Shown: piece after piece, positions 40,019 through 49,198 of the stretch | How the letters are laid out: every line of letters begins with the position of its first letter | Numbering within the stretch: position 1 is the stretch's first letter | Source: Solidesulfovibrio sp. | Lineage (GTDB): Bacteria; Desulfobacterota; Desulfovibrionia; Desulfovibrionales; Desulfovibrionaceae | Reading direction: 5' to 3' | DNA: 64,000 bases | Assembly (NCBI RefSeq): GCF_038562415.1 | Contig: NZ_JBCFBA010000020.1 | Location: 1-64,000 of the forward strand | Made by a program: the position numbers and the translations under genes | Notes under the pieces: model-generated | Told to the model about the DNA's origin: nothing | Seen by the model: the letters and a program-made list of their open reading frames with translations, nothing else | Databases searched by the model: none

Positions 40019-41938
40019 CTAAACCTTGTAGTTGTAGTTGTGGTTGTAGCTTTCGCGGAAGCCGCTGGACTTGGCGGTGGATTCGCTGACCGAGCGCTGG
40101 GTGGATTCGGTGGTGGAGGTGTTGGTACGCTGGCCGATGGATTCGCTGTAGCCGATCTGCGCCGAGGCATTGACGGAGCTTAGCGCGCTGGCCGCCATCT
40201 GCGCCGAGACCTGGGCGCCGGAGCGGATCTTTTCCGCCTCCAGGCGCAGCTCGCCCAGGGAGTTCTGCAGCAGCATGTCGGCCTCCTTGATGGAAACCTC
40301 GGCGGACTTGAGGTAGGCGTCCACCCGCGCCGCGTGGTCCTTGGAACGCAGGTCCGCCTGGTCGCGCCGGGCGGCGAGCCCGGCCTCGTAGGCGCGCAGG
40401 GTGAGCTCCCTGCCCTTGAGCAAGGTCTCGGCCGCCGCCCTGGCCTGGGCCAGCTCGGCCTCGAACCGCGACACGTCGGCCTTGTGGGCGTCGAGTCTGA
40501 CCCGGTTTTCCTCGGCGGAAACGGCGAGCCGCGTCTCGGCCGCCGCCTTGGCCGCGGCCACCCGCTCGCCGTAGGCCCGGACCTGCTCGGCGTAGACGCG
40601 GGCCTTGGCCTCCTGGCCGGCCATGGCCGCGGCCTGGGCGTTGTAGCGGGCGGTGTTGGCGTTGACCGAGGCCACATAGGCCTGCACTTGCGCCTCGTAG
40701 GCGCTCACGCGGTCACGGCCCAGGGCCGCCTTGGCCGCCGCCCCCTCCATGCGGGCCTTGTACAGGGCGACCAGGGTGGAGGCGCCGGAAAGCTGGGCCA
40801 GGTACAGGTCGGCCGCCCGCTTTTGGGCCTCGCCGGAAAGCCGCGCCCCCTCCAGCCGGACCTTGTAGGCTTCGAGATCGGACAGGGCCGCCCGGATGCG
40901 GGCCTCGAACACGGCCGCGTCGGCCTGGTAGCGGGCGAGCTGGGCGTTGTGCACGGCCACTTCGGCGGCCAGGGCCTCGTAGCCGTACTGGGCCAGGGCC
41001 TTGGCCCCGTCGAAGGCCCGGCCGGCGGTCTGGTTGAAGAGTTCGATCCCCTGGGCCTCCAGGGCCAGGGCGCTGGCCACGGCGGCCTGGCCCGAGGCGG
41101 CGGCCAGGTCGGCCTCCTTGACCAGGATGTCCAGATTGCCGGCGGCCACCTTGTCGGCGTGATCGGCATAGGCCTGGCGCAGGGCGTCGGCCAGGGGGCC
41201 GGACAGGGCCGCCGTGCCCCGGGCGGCGAAGCCGTCGGCGAGTTCCCGCAGCCGCGCCCCCAGTTCATCCTCCAGGCGCTTCCTGGCCCGGCTCCACAGC
41301 GCGTCCTCCAATTGCGCCCCGTGGCCGGCCCCGCCGCCGCGCACCTCGCCCTCGAGGCGCTCGGCCAAGGCCTGGCGCAGGCTCGACCCATACTCCCCGA
41401 CCCGGGGCAGGACGAACAGGTTGCCCGGGGCGACAAGCTCGGGCAGGGGCGGCCGCTCGCCCTCGAAGGTCGGGGTGATGGGCCCGGGCAGCGGCGGGAT
41501 GGCCACGGGATCGAAGACCGGCGGCGCGGGCAACACGATGGCCGGATCGGGCGGAGTCTCGACCTCGGCCAGGTTGGGCGCCGCCCCGGGGCCGTCGGGC
41601 CAGACGAGGTCCGGCTCCTCGGGCAGGACGATCTCCGGCGGCGTCACGGTGAACGCCGGCACCTCGAAGCCGTCCAGGGCCGCGACGGCCAGTTCCGGCA
41701 GGGCCGGGGCCGCCACCCGGTCCAGTTCCACGGCGGCCAGGGCCGGCGCGTCGGGCACGCCCCCGTACTCCGGTGCGTCAGGCACCTCCGGCAGGTCCAC
41801 GGACGGATAAGTGAGCCTGGCCACGCCGCCCAGACGGTCCAGGAAGGCGATGGCCGAGTACCAGGCCTCGTTGGCGTAGTTTTGGGCCGTGTCGAACTTG
41901 TTGCGGACGATGCCGGCCGCGCCGGTGGAATCGCTCAT
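40019..41938 (-). CDS. Large helical phage virion protein, unknown
   Basis: A 639-aa protein. Residues about 1-170 are rich in Pro, Val, Glu and Leu (short strands); about 170-600 are almost continuous Ala-rich heptad-like helix (DLEAYKVRLEGARLSGEAQ); the tail is Ser/Thr/Asn/Tyr-rich and ends SYNHNYNYKV. The helical part suggests a tail-tube, ejection or needle-like component. It overlaps the upstream LamG gene by 4 bases. No family recognised. Confidence 0.65.
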   Translation of the reverse strand: MSDSTGAAGIVRNKFDTAQNYANEAWYSAIAFLDRLGGVARLTYPSVDLPEVPDAPEYGGVPDAPALAAVELDRVAAPALPELAVAALDGFEVPAFTVTPPEIVLPEEPDLVWPDGPGAAPNLAEVETPPDPAIVLPAPPVFDPVAIPPLPGPITPTFEGERPPLPELVAPGNLFVLPRVGEYGSSLRQALAERLEGEVRGGGAGHGAQLEDALWSRARKRLEDELGARLRELADGFAARGTAALSGPLADALRQAYADHADKVAAGNLDILVKEADLAAASGQAAVASALALEAQGIELFNQTAGRAFDGAKALAQYGYEALAAEVAVHNAQLARYQADAAVFEARIRAALSDLEAYKVRLEGARLSGEAQKRAADLYLAQLSGASTLVALYKARMEGAAAKAALGRDRVSAYEAQVQAYVASVNANTARYNAQAAAMAGQEAKARVYAEQVRAYGERVAAAKAAAETRLAVSAEENRVRLDAHKADVSRFEAELAQARAAAETLLKGRELTLRAYEAGLAARRDQADLRSKDHAARVDAYLKSAEVSIKEADMLLQNSLGELRLEAEKIRSGAQVSAQMAASALSSVNASAQIGYSESIGQRTNTSTTESTQRSVSESTAKSSGFRESYNHNYNYKV

Positions 41939-43362
41939 GAGGCCTCCTTGGCGATGGTGACGGGGGTGAGCCCCAGGGCGGCGGCCTGGGCCGCCTCGGG
42001 GTCATCGGCCACGAAAAGCCCGGTCAGGGCTTCGAGTTGCAGCAGATAGGCCTGGGCCGGGGACAGGGCGTAGTGGAAAAAGCGCGGCAGGGCCACGTCC
42101 ATGACCGGATTCTGGCGAAAGGCGCCGACGGCCTCGCCGGAACGGCCAAGGCGCAACGTCCAGGCGTTGTGCCCGCTTTTCTGGTAGTCGCAGTCCCCGT
42201 CCATGGCGCACAGGGGCTGCCGGCCGGCGTAGACCGTGGCCACGGCGGCATCGGCGGCGGCCAGGTAGACCCGCACCGCGCCGTCGGCCTCGTGGGTCAT
42301 GACCACGTGGTGCCACAGGCCGTAGCGCAGGGGGTCGCTCACCGCCGGTGCGTAGCCGAACTGGCTCTCGAAGTTGGACAGCCGCGCCCCAAGCAGCCGG
42401 TTGCCGTTGTAGACGAACAGCCCGGCCGCCTGGAGGCCGACGATGCAGCCGTCGGGATTGGGGTAGGCCACCCCGCGCGCGTCGCGGTAGGCCTCGCCGG
42501 CAAGCTTGGGCGCGCCGTCGCAGGCTGTTTCCACGCGCCGCACGCCGGTCACGGTCTCGGTATTGGCGGCGTAGTCCGCGTTCCAGGGCGCCCAGGGATA
42601 GGTCAACGCGGCCGACCAGCCCGGATGGAGGTGCGGCGAGCAAAAGCCCAGAAGCGGCGCGATGCTCCCCGGGCAGTCCCAGGTAAACGCCTCGCCGTCC
42701 ACGCTTTGCAGGAAATAGGCGCGGATGGGATTGAGGACGTCACGGTCGTCGTAGGTGTAGTCGTACTCCAGGGCGGCGTGCAGCCGCACCAGGCAGCTGA
42801 CGGAAAAAGACGCGCCGTCCGGGATGTGGTCCCGCCCGAACAGCAGCCCCGAGCCCGCGCCGCCGGGCAACACGAACACCCCCCGGTCGCGGGCGATGCC
42901 GGCCTCGGGCAGGCTTTGCGGCTGGGGCAGCCCGGCCTGGCCGGCGGGGATGATCGACACGTCGTTGCCAAGGCCCATGGACCAGCCGGCCAGGTCGCCG
43001 TCGGTGACGGCGTTCTCCAGGCCGAAAAGCCCCTCGTAGCGGGCCAGGCAGTCCGGGATGACGTAAAAGGAGCCCTCCCCCGCCAGGCGCGGCGACGGCC
43101 AGGGCCGCACGGGCACCGCCCGGCTGCGGCGCGGCCCGGCCACGATGTCCAGGCTATCGAGGCTGCCGACGCGGCGACAGACGATGCGCTCGCCGCCGGA
43201 AAGGCACAGGCTCCGGGAATAGACCGGCAGTTCGTGGCGGTTTTCCTGGCGCATGGCCTCGAGTTCCCGCAAGGCCAGGCCGCGAAGGCGCGCGAGGCCC
43301 TCGAAATCCTCCGGATCTCCGGTCAGGCGCAGCCGCACCGTAGGGCGAAAGTCCTCGCTCAC
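41935..43362 (-). CDS. Phage tail protein with LamG-like (concanavalin A-like) domain
   Basis: A 475-aa protein. The middle and C-terminal part look like a laminin-G/ConA jelly roll (DGASFSVSCLVRLHAAL and YGLWHHVVMTHEADGAVRVYL), common in phage adhesins that bind glycans. GTG 43362 is the likely start: GGAGG precedes it and it overlaps the previous stop in a GTGA arrangement. The open frame extends upstream into arginine-rich antisense-like sequence. Confidence 0.7.
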   Translation of the reverse strand: MSEDFRPTVRLRLTGDPEDFEGLARLRGLALRELEAMRQENRHELPVYSRSLCLSGGERIVCRRVGSLDSLDIVAGPRRSRAVPVRPWPSPRLAGEGSFYVIPDCLARYEGLFGLENAVTDGDLAGWSMGLGNDVSIIPAGQAGLPQPQSLPEAGIARDRGVFVLPGGAGSGLLFGRDHIPDGASFSVSCLVRLHAALEYDYTYDDRDVLNPIRAYFLQSVDGEAFTWDCPGSIAPLLGFCSPHLHPGWSAALTYPWAPWNADYAANTETVTGVRRVETACDGAPKLAGEAYRDARGVAYPNPDGCIVGLQAAGLFVYNGNRLLGARLSNFESQFGYAPAVSDPLRYGLWHHVVMTHEADGAVRVYLAAADAAVATVYAGRQPLCAMDGDCDYQKSGHNAWTLRLGRSGEAVGAFRQNPVMDVALPRFFHYALSPAQAYLLQLEALTGLFVADDPEAAQAAALGLTPVTIAKEAS

Positions 43363-43826
43363 GGCCGCCTCCGATCCAGGGGCACGAACAGCAGGCTCAC
43401 GGCGCCGATGTCCAGAGCCGCGCCGTCCGTGGCCGCAAGCGTCACCCGCCAGGCGTTGCCGCGTCCCCGGCCGAGTCGGGCCAGGCCGCGCCCGGCCGCC
43501 CCAGCCGCGCCGCATGGCCCCACCGTGCCGGCCAGTTCACTGCCTTCGTCACTGACCGCCGCGATCGCGACCTCCCCGGCCAAAAACCCCTCCACGGCCA
43601 CGCCCACCAGGCGCTTGGGGCCGGGCAGGCCGCCATCGGTGGGCGGCAGGGCCAGGCGCGCGGCGATGGCACCGCCGACATCGTCGTCCCCGCCCACCCG
43701 GTAGAGCCCGGCCGCATCGGCAACAAGCACCGCGCCGTCGTGCAGGCAGGCGGCCTGGCCCGGCAGGCCGGACAGGCTCGACAGCGCACCTGTTTGCAGT
43801 TCCAGGGAAAAACCCACCGTACTCAT
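43359..43826 (-). CDS. Phage tail-region protein, unknown
   Basis: A 155-aa beta-rich protein (STVGFSLELQTGALSSL, RVTLAATDGAALDIGAVSL). ATG 43826 is preferred over the ATG two codons earlier, because it forms an ATGA overlap with the preceding stop and has a better spaced GGAGG. Family not recognised. Confidence 0.6.
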   Translation of the reverse strand: MSTVGFSLELQTGALSSLSGLPGQAACLHDGAVLVADAAGLYRVGGDDDVGGAIAARLALPPTDGGLPGPKRLVGVAVEGFLAGEVAIAAVSDEGSELAGTVGPCGAAGAAGRGLARLGRGRGNAWRVTLAATDGAALDIGAVSLLFVPLDRRRP

Positions 43827-45463
43827 CGCCATTCCTCCCCGGCGGCCTGGTCATAGACAAAGGACCGGCCAGCCCCGGCCACGTCGGCCTCGGCCCGCGC
43901 CGTCAGGGCGGCGGTCAGGGCCAGGGCGGCGGCAAAAGCCTCCGACGTGGTCCGGCCCAGGCAAACGGGCGGCGCCGTCAGAACCCGCCCATCGGCCAAG
44001 GCGCCGCCGAGGCCGGACAGCCGGGCCAGCGGCCGGGATAAAATACAGTCGCCCGCCCCCAGCCCTCCGACCGCGGCCCGGGCCGTGGCCCGCCAGGCGT
44101 CCAGCGAAAGGACGCCGGCCATCCGGACGGCCAAGCGGGCTCGGCCACCAAGCCCCAGACGCGGCAAACGCGGGTCACCCCGGCTCCCGCCCGCCGCCGC
44201 TCCGCCCACGTCCGGCACTCCCGCCGTCGGCGCTCCCGTGGCGCCGGTTCGGGCCGCGACCAGCATCGCCGGCCAGCCCGCCTCGGCCCACACCGAGCCG
44301 GCCGTGGCCGCCATCCGAACGCCCGGCAACCGGCATGGGCCCGAAGATGCGCCGGCGGCCCAGGCCAGCCAGCCCGTGGCGAGGCTGACCCCGCCCCGGG
44401 CGCCCAGGCTCGCGGCGCCGTCCAGGGACGGCGCCGGCAGGGCGAGCCCGGCCGCGCTTCGGGCGAAAAAGTCGGCCGCGCCTTGCCGCACCGTGAAAAA
44501 CGCTCCGGCGGTCAGCGCATAGTCGACCAGGGCGTAGTAGGCCGACTCGCCCAGGACCGGCAGACCGCAAACCGGTCCCTGGAGCGCGCCCAGGGTCCAA
44601 TCCAGGGCGACCCAGGCGCCGTCGCTTTCTCGCCGGTAGGCCACCCAGGCATGGCCGACCCTGTCCAGGCCCACCCGGCCAAAGGCCGTGACCAGGCGGT
44701 CGGCGGCGATGCCGGCGGCCAGCAGCAGGCCATGGAGCAGCACGGCCCCGTCCTCGCAATCGCCGCTTCCCCTGGCGGCGGTGGCCAGGGCGCAGGCCCA
44801 GACATCCTCCCCGTCGGGCTCGTCCTCGTAGGTCACGGACGCGGCCACGGCGGCAAGAAGGCGCGCGGCCACGGCGTCGCCACCCGTGGCCGAACCGGCC
44901 CAGGCGGCGGCCAGGGCGGCCAACTCGGCGTCGCCCCGGCACAAAAGCCCCACCACCGCGTCCGAGGCCGTGTCGTTGGTCACGGGGCTGGCCAGGCCGC
45001 AGGCATAGGCCTTGGCCGTGGCGGCCGGGAGCGGGCAGGCCGCCCGCCCGGTGCGGTCGAAGGTGCTGACCGCCGCCGCGGCCAGCGCCCCGAGGACGAC
45101 CGCTCCCGCCGCCCCGGCCCGGGCCAGGGTGAAAAACGGGGTCAGCGCCGCCTGGACGCGGATAGCCGGGGAAGCCTGGCCGGCCACCTGTGGCGAAAGG
45201 AGCAGCGGCGTGCCCCAGGCCGGATGCCACAGGACCGTGGCGGCCATGGCCTCGGGCAGGGGCAGCGGGCAAACGCCGACCGGCCCCCAGTCTCCGCTGG
45301 CCGTGACGTCCAGCAGGGGCAGGGCCAACCCGTCCTCCGCCGTCGTCACGCCGCAGGTCCCGGTGCCGGCGGCCTCCCAGGCCGGGATGGCCAGGCCCGA
45401 GGCGACAAGCGCCGCCTCGGGCAGGGCTTCCATGGCGCAGATGTAGTCTTCAAGGGCGGGCAT
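43823..45463 (-). CDS. Phage cluster protein with transglutaminase-like domain
   Basis: A 546-aa protein. Around residues 210-300 it has the transglutaminase/cysteine-peptidase triad: Cys in GSGDCEDGAVLLHG (about 235), His in GHAWVAYR (about 269) and Asp in VALDWTLG (about 287), with YYALVDYALTAG after. The N-terminal 200 residues are beta-rich, the C-terminal 200 are Ala/Gly-rich repeats. It could cross-link virion proteins, act as a peptidase during assembly or entry, or only retain the fold. ATG 45463 follows AAGGAG. Confidence 0.7.
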   Translation of the reverse strand: MPALEDYICAMEALPEAALVASGLAIPAWEAAGTGTCGVTTAEDGLALPLLDVTASGDWGPVGVCPLPLPEAMAATVLWHPAWGTPLLLSPQVAGQASPAIRVQAALTPFFTLARAGAAGAVVLGALAAAAVSTFDRTGRAACPLPAATAKAYACGLASPVTNDTASDAVVGLLCRGDAELAALAAAWAGSATGGDAVAARLLAAVAASVTYEDEPDGEDVWACALATAARGSGDCEDGAVLLHGLLLAAGIAADRLVTAFGRVGLDRVGHAWVAYRRESDGAWVALDWTLGALQGPVCGLPVLGESAYYALVDYALTAGAFFTVRQGAADFFARSAAGLALPAPSLDGAASLGARGGVSLATGWLAWAAGASSGPCRLPGVRMAATAGSVWAEAGWPAMLVAARTGATGAPTAGVPDVGGAAAGGSRGDPRLPRLGLGGRARLAVRMAGVLSLDAWRATARAAVGGLGAGDCILSRPLARLSGLGGALADGRVLTAPPVCLGRTTSEAFAAALALTAALTARAEADVAGAGRSFVYDQAAGEEWR

Positions 45464-45638
45464 GGGCGCTCCTTCCCGGGGCGACACACACCCAGCGGGC
45501 CTGGGCGAACGGGCAGGCCCGGGCCGGACGCGGCCCGGCCGCCCCGTCGGAGGCCGCTTCGGACGGCGGGGCGTCGAAGGTTTGCGGCGTCACCAGGGGC
45601 GGGACGTCGCGGGACGTCGCGGCGCTTGCATGTGGCAT
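45450..45638 (-). CDS. Possible small phage-cluster protein
   Basis: A 62-aa frame filling the gap between the 45682 stop and the 45463 start, which it overlaps by 14 bases, with AGGTG before its ATG. Composition (Pro, Ala, Arg, three Cys) is uninformative. It is plausible from position only and could be non-coding. Confidence 0.35.
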   Translation of the reverse strand: MPHASAATSRDVPPLVTPQTFDAPPSEAASDGAAGPRPARACPFAQARWVCVAPGRSAHARP

Positions 45639-45681
45639 GGCGTCACCTGTGCCTTGCGGGATCGATGCGTTGGGAAAGGAA

Positions 45682-46347
45682 CTAGAACGTGCCGTAAAGC
45701 ACCAGTTCCGAAATGTTGTAGTTGCCGTTGATGTCCGGTTTGAACGCGGAAACCACCAGGCGATACGCCAAAAAATAATGGGGATCGGCGATGTCCATGT
45801 GGTCGGAGAGAAACACGCCGTCGTCCCACCACGAACAGTTCTCGGCCGGATAGGGGCTGGTGAAGGTCACGCGCATGCCGGTGAACTCCGTCATGGAAAG
45901 AAGCGGGGTCCAGGTTTCCTCGTCGTTGGAGCCTTCCAGGGTAAAGCCCGTGGGATGGCCGCAGGGCGCGGCCTTGTAGGGGCAGGAATCGGAGATGGAG
46001 GCGTTGGAGGCGAACTGGAAGCCCGTGGCCAGAAGCGGCGCGCCAAAGCGCACGCCCACGTATTCGGGCACGGCGTTTCGGGGGTCCGGCGCCCAGCAGG
46101 CGTTGTCCAGGTCGCCGTTGCCGATCATGAGGTTGCGCACGCCCCAGGCCTCGTCCACGCCCAGGGTGGAATAAAAGACCTCGCCGCGCGTCATGACCAG
46201 GCCGTCGGCCTCGGCGGTCACGTGGCCGAAGACGTCGTCGAAACGCCGGGTGAAAAGCAGGTCGCGGTACAGTTGCGGATCGGTCGCGTCCGGGATGACG
46301 GCCGCAAGCCCCGCGGCGGTCCGGTGGTAGATGGCATAGCGTTGCAT
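45682..46347 (-). CDS. Phage tail protein with discoidin-like features
   Basis: A 221-aa protein. The C-terminal half has the pattern of an F5/8-type C (discoidin) sugar-binding domain: PTGFTLEGSNDEETWTPL followed by YFLAYRLVVSAF and a final LVLYG strand. Probably an adhesin component. ATG 46347 follows AGGAGG; the longer frame upstream is Ser/Pro-rich and unlikely. Confidence 0.65.
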   Translation of the reverse strand: MQRYAIYHRTAAGLAAVIPDATDPQLYRDLLFTRRFDDVFGHVTAEADGLVMTRGEVFYSTLGVDEAWGVRNLMIGNGDLDNACWAPDPRNAVPEYVGVRFGAPLLATGFQFASNASISDSCPYKAAPCGHPTGFTLEGSNDEETWTPLLSMTEFTGMRVTFTSPYPAENCSWWDDGVFLSDHMDIADPHYFLAYRLVVSAFKPDINGNYNISELVLYGTF

Positions 46348-46357
46348 GGCGGGCCTC

Positions 46358-46921
46358 CTAGAGCTGGAGGGCGGCGGGGCCGCCGAGCTGGAGCCGACCG
46401 GTGACGACCAGGCCCCCGGCCGGCATGTCACCGACGAACCAGGCGACACTCGTGCGGGCCGTGCCCTCGGCGTCCTGAACGATCACCGCATCCGGGATGT
46501 TGGCCACGTCCGTGAGGTCGACTGCGGCCGGGATCAGGGTGTTCCAGACGTCCACGGTTTCGAAGGAGCGGCGGATGCCCGTCGCCTCGACCCGCAGGCC
46601 CTTGATGACGGCCAGGGTGTAGGCGGCGTCGCCGGCCTGGGCCAGGTAGAAGCGGCCGTAGCCGTAGTGGGCGATCTTGAGGTCGAAGGCGTCGTCCGCG
46701 CCGGTGTCGCTGTAGATGACTTCCAGGGCGGGCAGAGCCTGGCCCGGGCTGAGCGTGCCGGCCAGGACGCCGCTTCGGGGCGTGCGGACGAGGTCGACGC
46801 GGCTGCCGCAGGAATAGGGCGTGGCCCGGGCCTCGTCGAAGGCCTGGCCGCAGGTGACCCGGATGCGGGCCGGGAAACCCTCGAAGCGGCAGTGCATGGC
46901 AAGGGGGTAGATGTCGGACAT
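46358..46921 (-). CDS. Phage tail-region protein, unknown
   Basis: A 187-aa beta-rich protein (IYPLAMHCRFEGFPARI, AHYGYGRFYLAQAGDAAYTL). No family recognised. It is 10 bases upstream of the discoidin-like gene and belongs to the same transcript. Confidence 0.6.
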   Translation of the reverse strand: MSDIYPLAMHCRFEGFPARIRVTCGQAFDEARATPYSCGSRVDLVRTPRSGVLAGTLSPGQALPALEVIYSDTGADDAFDLKIAHYGYGRFYLAQAGDAAYTLAVIKGLRVEATGIRRSFETVDVWNTLIPAAVDLTDVANIPDAVIVQDAEGTARTSVAWFVGDMPAGGLVVTGRLQLGGPAALQL

Positions 46922-47012
46922 GGCCTCTCCCGCCGGCTTAGACGTTTGCGCGATGCGCGCGGCGGAACCGGGAAGGCGCCCGGCCCCGCCGCGACCGACC
47001 GTGTGGCCGGAC

Positions 47013-47471
47013 CTAGGAAGCCGGCATGGTCACGGTGAAGCTGTCGATGGTGGTGGTGGCCCCGGCGGTGATGGCTGTGCTGCTCATATTGAGCTGGGCG
47101 CCGGAGGTGGAGACCGAGCCGTCGAAGCGGGCATGAGTCGTATCCGCGCCGGTTACGCGGTCGTTGGCGTAGAAGCGGAACCAGCCGGCGGTGCCGGTGG
47201 AGGAAGCCGCCCCGGACCAGACCTCCGAGGAGGATTTGGCGCAGGCGCCGCTGGCCGGGTCGGCGAAGTTGAGGCCGTTTGTGGCCGCGCCCGGGGTGAA
47301 GGCCCCGGAGGAGACGGTGATTTCGAGCAGTTGGGTCGCGCCTTCGGCGTCGTCGGCGCTCGACGGCTGCACGCCGGGGAAAATGCGGATCACGCCGTTT
47401 TGCATGATGGTTTTGAACCCCTGGGCACCCAACAGCTTGTTGCGAAGACCGGTGGAAAGACGAAGGGCCAT
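47013..47471 (-). CDS. Small phage structural protein
   Basis: A 152-aa protein: a helical start (ALRLSTGLRNKLLGAQGF) and then a Ser/Thr/Ala-rich beta domain ending TIDSFTVTMPAS. The pattern suggests a virion component with a beta-sandwich. No family recognised. Confidence 0.6.
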   Translation of the reverse strand: MALRLSTGLRNKLLGAQGFKTIMQNGVIRIFPGVQPSSADDAEGATQLLEITVSSGAFTPGAATNGLNFADPASGACAKSSSEVWSGAASSTGTAGWFRFYANDRVTGADTTHARFDGSVSTSGAQLNMSSTAITAGATTTIDSFTVTMPAS

Positions 47472-47512
47472 GCGGCACTCCTTGCGGCAAGAGGTTGGAG
47501 GGATGGCGCGCC

Positions 47513-48421
47513 TTAGGCGCGCACGAAGAGCTGGTAGCGGCTGCCTGTGGCCACGGCCCGGCAGGCGCCGGCCGGAATGTTGGCGACGGCCAGGCGCGCG
47601 ACCTGCCCCGAGGGCAGACCCAGGTAGAGGCCGTCGCTCCCCGCCCAGACAGCGGCCTGCCCGGCCAGTTCCCGGCCGGCCACGGCCGCGTGGCGCCCGG
47701 CCGGCAGGGCGGCGTCGCTGCCCGGCAGGGGCGGCACCGGGCAGACCCGCTCGAAGGTCATGGTCTTGGGGTCGTTTCCCCGGGCCAGCGTCACGCCGGC
47801 CTCGTCGCCGACGAGCAATCCGGCGGCCACCGGCCGCAGCAGGCGCACCGTGCCCGTGGCCGGCGGCAGGTAGCCGGCCAGGGAATCGACCCAGTCATGA
47901 AGGCCCGCGCCCTCGGTGAAGCGCACGACCGCCCCGTCGGCGATCCAGACGCGGCCGGCGTGCCAGGCGAGCAGATGCCCGGCCGGCGGGGGAACGTAGC
48001 GGCCGGTCCTGTCCGGGCCGGGCCAGGCCCCGCCGCCCCAGGGCGAGGCCGCCCCGTCGCGAAGGCGCCCCGTTTCGAAGCCGTTGGCGAAGTAGACCGT
48101 GTCCCCGACGCCCAGAAAGGCCACCGGCGCGCCGGGGGTCAGGCCGTCGCGCAGCACCCGGGGCTCACCCTGGGCCGGGATGGCCAGGATGGCGCCGCCC
48201 CGGGCGCCGTAGAGCCTGCCGCCGTGGGAGAAAAGGCCCGCGTACCCCCCCTCCCCCAGCCGGCGAAAGCCCGGCCGGCGCAGGATGCGGCCGTCGCGGA
48301 TGTCCACGTTGACGGCCTCGGCCAGGGCGTAGGCGCCCTTGGCCGGATCGCAGGCCAGGCCCAGGGACGAGGCCGCGGCGCCCAGCCCCAGGCAGCGGTG
48401 CAACCGGCAGGCGGCGCTCAC
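47513..48421 (-). CDS. Phage tail protein, beta-propeller-like
   Basis: A 302-aa protein with repeated short strands (YAGLFSHGGRLYGARGGAIL, HLLAWHAGRVWIADGAVV, AAVWAGSDGLYLGLPSG). The N-terminus with ILRRPGFRRL recalls tail-hub or stabilisation proteins of podoviruses such as P22 gp10; that is analogy only. GTG 48421 forms a GTGA overlap with the preceding stop, so it is preferred over the much longer open frame. Confidence 0.65.
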   Translation of the reverse strand: MSAACRLHRCLGLGAAASSLGLACDPAKGAYALAEAVNVDIRDGRILRRPGFRRLGEGGYAGLFSHGGRLYGARGGAILAIPAQGEPRVLRDGLTPGAPVAFLGVGDTVYFANGFETGRLRDGAASPWGGGAWPGPDRTGRYVPPPAGHLLAWHAGRVWIADGAVVRFTEGAGLHDWVDSLAGYLPPATGTVRLLRPVAAGLLVGDEAGVTLARGNDPKTMTFERVCPVPPLPGSDAALPAGRHAAVAGRELAGQAAVWAGSDGLYLGLPSGQVARLAVANIPAGACRAVATGSRYQLFVRA

Positions 48422-49149
48422 GGCCAGTCCTCCCCGAAAGGCCGTGGATCGACCGGGCCACGGGGGATGTCCACCGGTTCGTCCTGGGTCGTGGCCGGGC
48501 CGAAAAGCCCGACCAGTTCGGCCAGGGCGGCCTCGAAGCGCGCGCCGTAGGCCCGGGTTTGGGGTTTCTTGCCGTCCGCGCCCTCTTCCAGCCGCTCGAA
48601 GATGTCGCGGCAGGCGAAGCTGACCAGCAGCCTCCCGGCCAAATGGGGCGGCAGGCACGAGGGCTTGTCGGACGGCGCGACCAGGGCGTCGGGCAGGCGG
48701 TGGTAACCCACGGCGATCTCCACGGCGACCTCGGGCACGGGGCGCACATGCAGGCGCCCTCCGCCGGCAGCGGCGAAACGCGCCCGACCCCGCCCGGTCC
48801 CGTCGGCCATCCGCCGCAGCGCGGCCAGGTCCGGCAAAAGCCGCACCCGGCCGTGCCCGGGGAGGAGGAAGGCATCCGTGGGACCGTGCTGCACATCCGC
48901 CGGCAGCGCGGCGGACTCCTGCCCCGGTCCGAAGGAGAGCCTGGCGCAGTCGGCCAGCGCCGGCAGGCGGGTGGCGGCGCCGGCGGCGAGTAACCCCCGC
49001 CACAGCGCCCGGACGATTTCCGGTTCGCCAACCGCCGGATCGTCCACGATGCCCGACACCTCGGCCACAAGCCCGGCCAGGGTGTCGTCGCAGGCGTTGC
49101 GGGCTCCTTCGGCCGCCGTCCGGGGCAGAAAGCATTGCGCCTGGGCCAT
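48418..49149 (-). CDS. Putative head-tail connector protein
   Basis: A 243-aa protein; helical N-terminus and a mixed C-terminal half (RLLVSFACRDIFERLEEGAD). Placed directly after the capsid-decoration gene and before tail genes, where podovirus head-completion proteins lie. The role is inferred from position; I cannot match the sequence. Confidence 0.55.
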   Translation of the reverse strand: MAQAQCFLPRTAAEGARNACDDTLAGLVAEVSGIVDDPAVGEPEIVRALWRGLLAAGAATRLPALADCARLSFGPGQESAALPADVQHGPTDAFLLPGHGRVRLLPDLAALRRMADGTGRGRARFAAAGGGRLHVRPVPEVAVEIAVGYHRLPDALVAPSDKPSCLPPHLAGRLLVSFACRDIFERLEEGADGKKPQTRAYGARFEAALAELVGLFGPATTQDEPVDIPRGPVDPRPFGEDWP

Positions 49150-49198
49150 GAGTTCCTCCGTCGTCCTTGTCGTTGGCAGCGGTTTCCCGATGCGGGGG

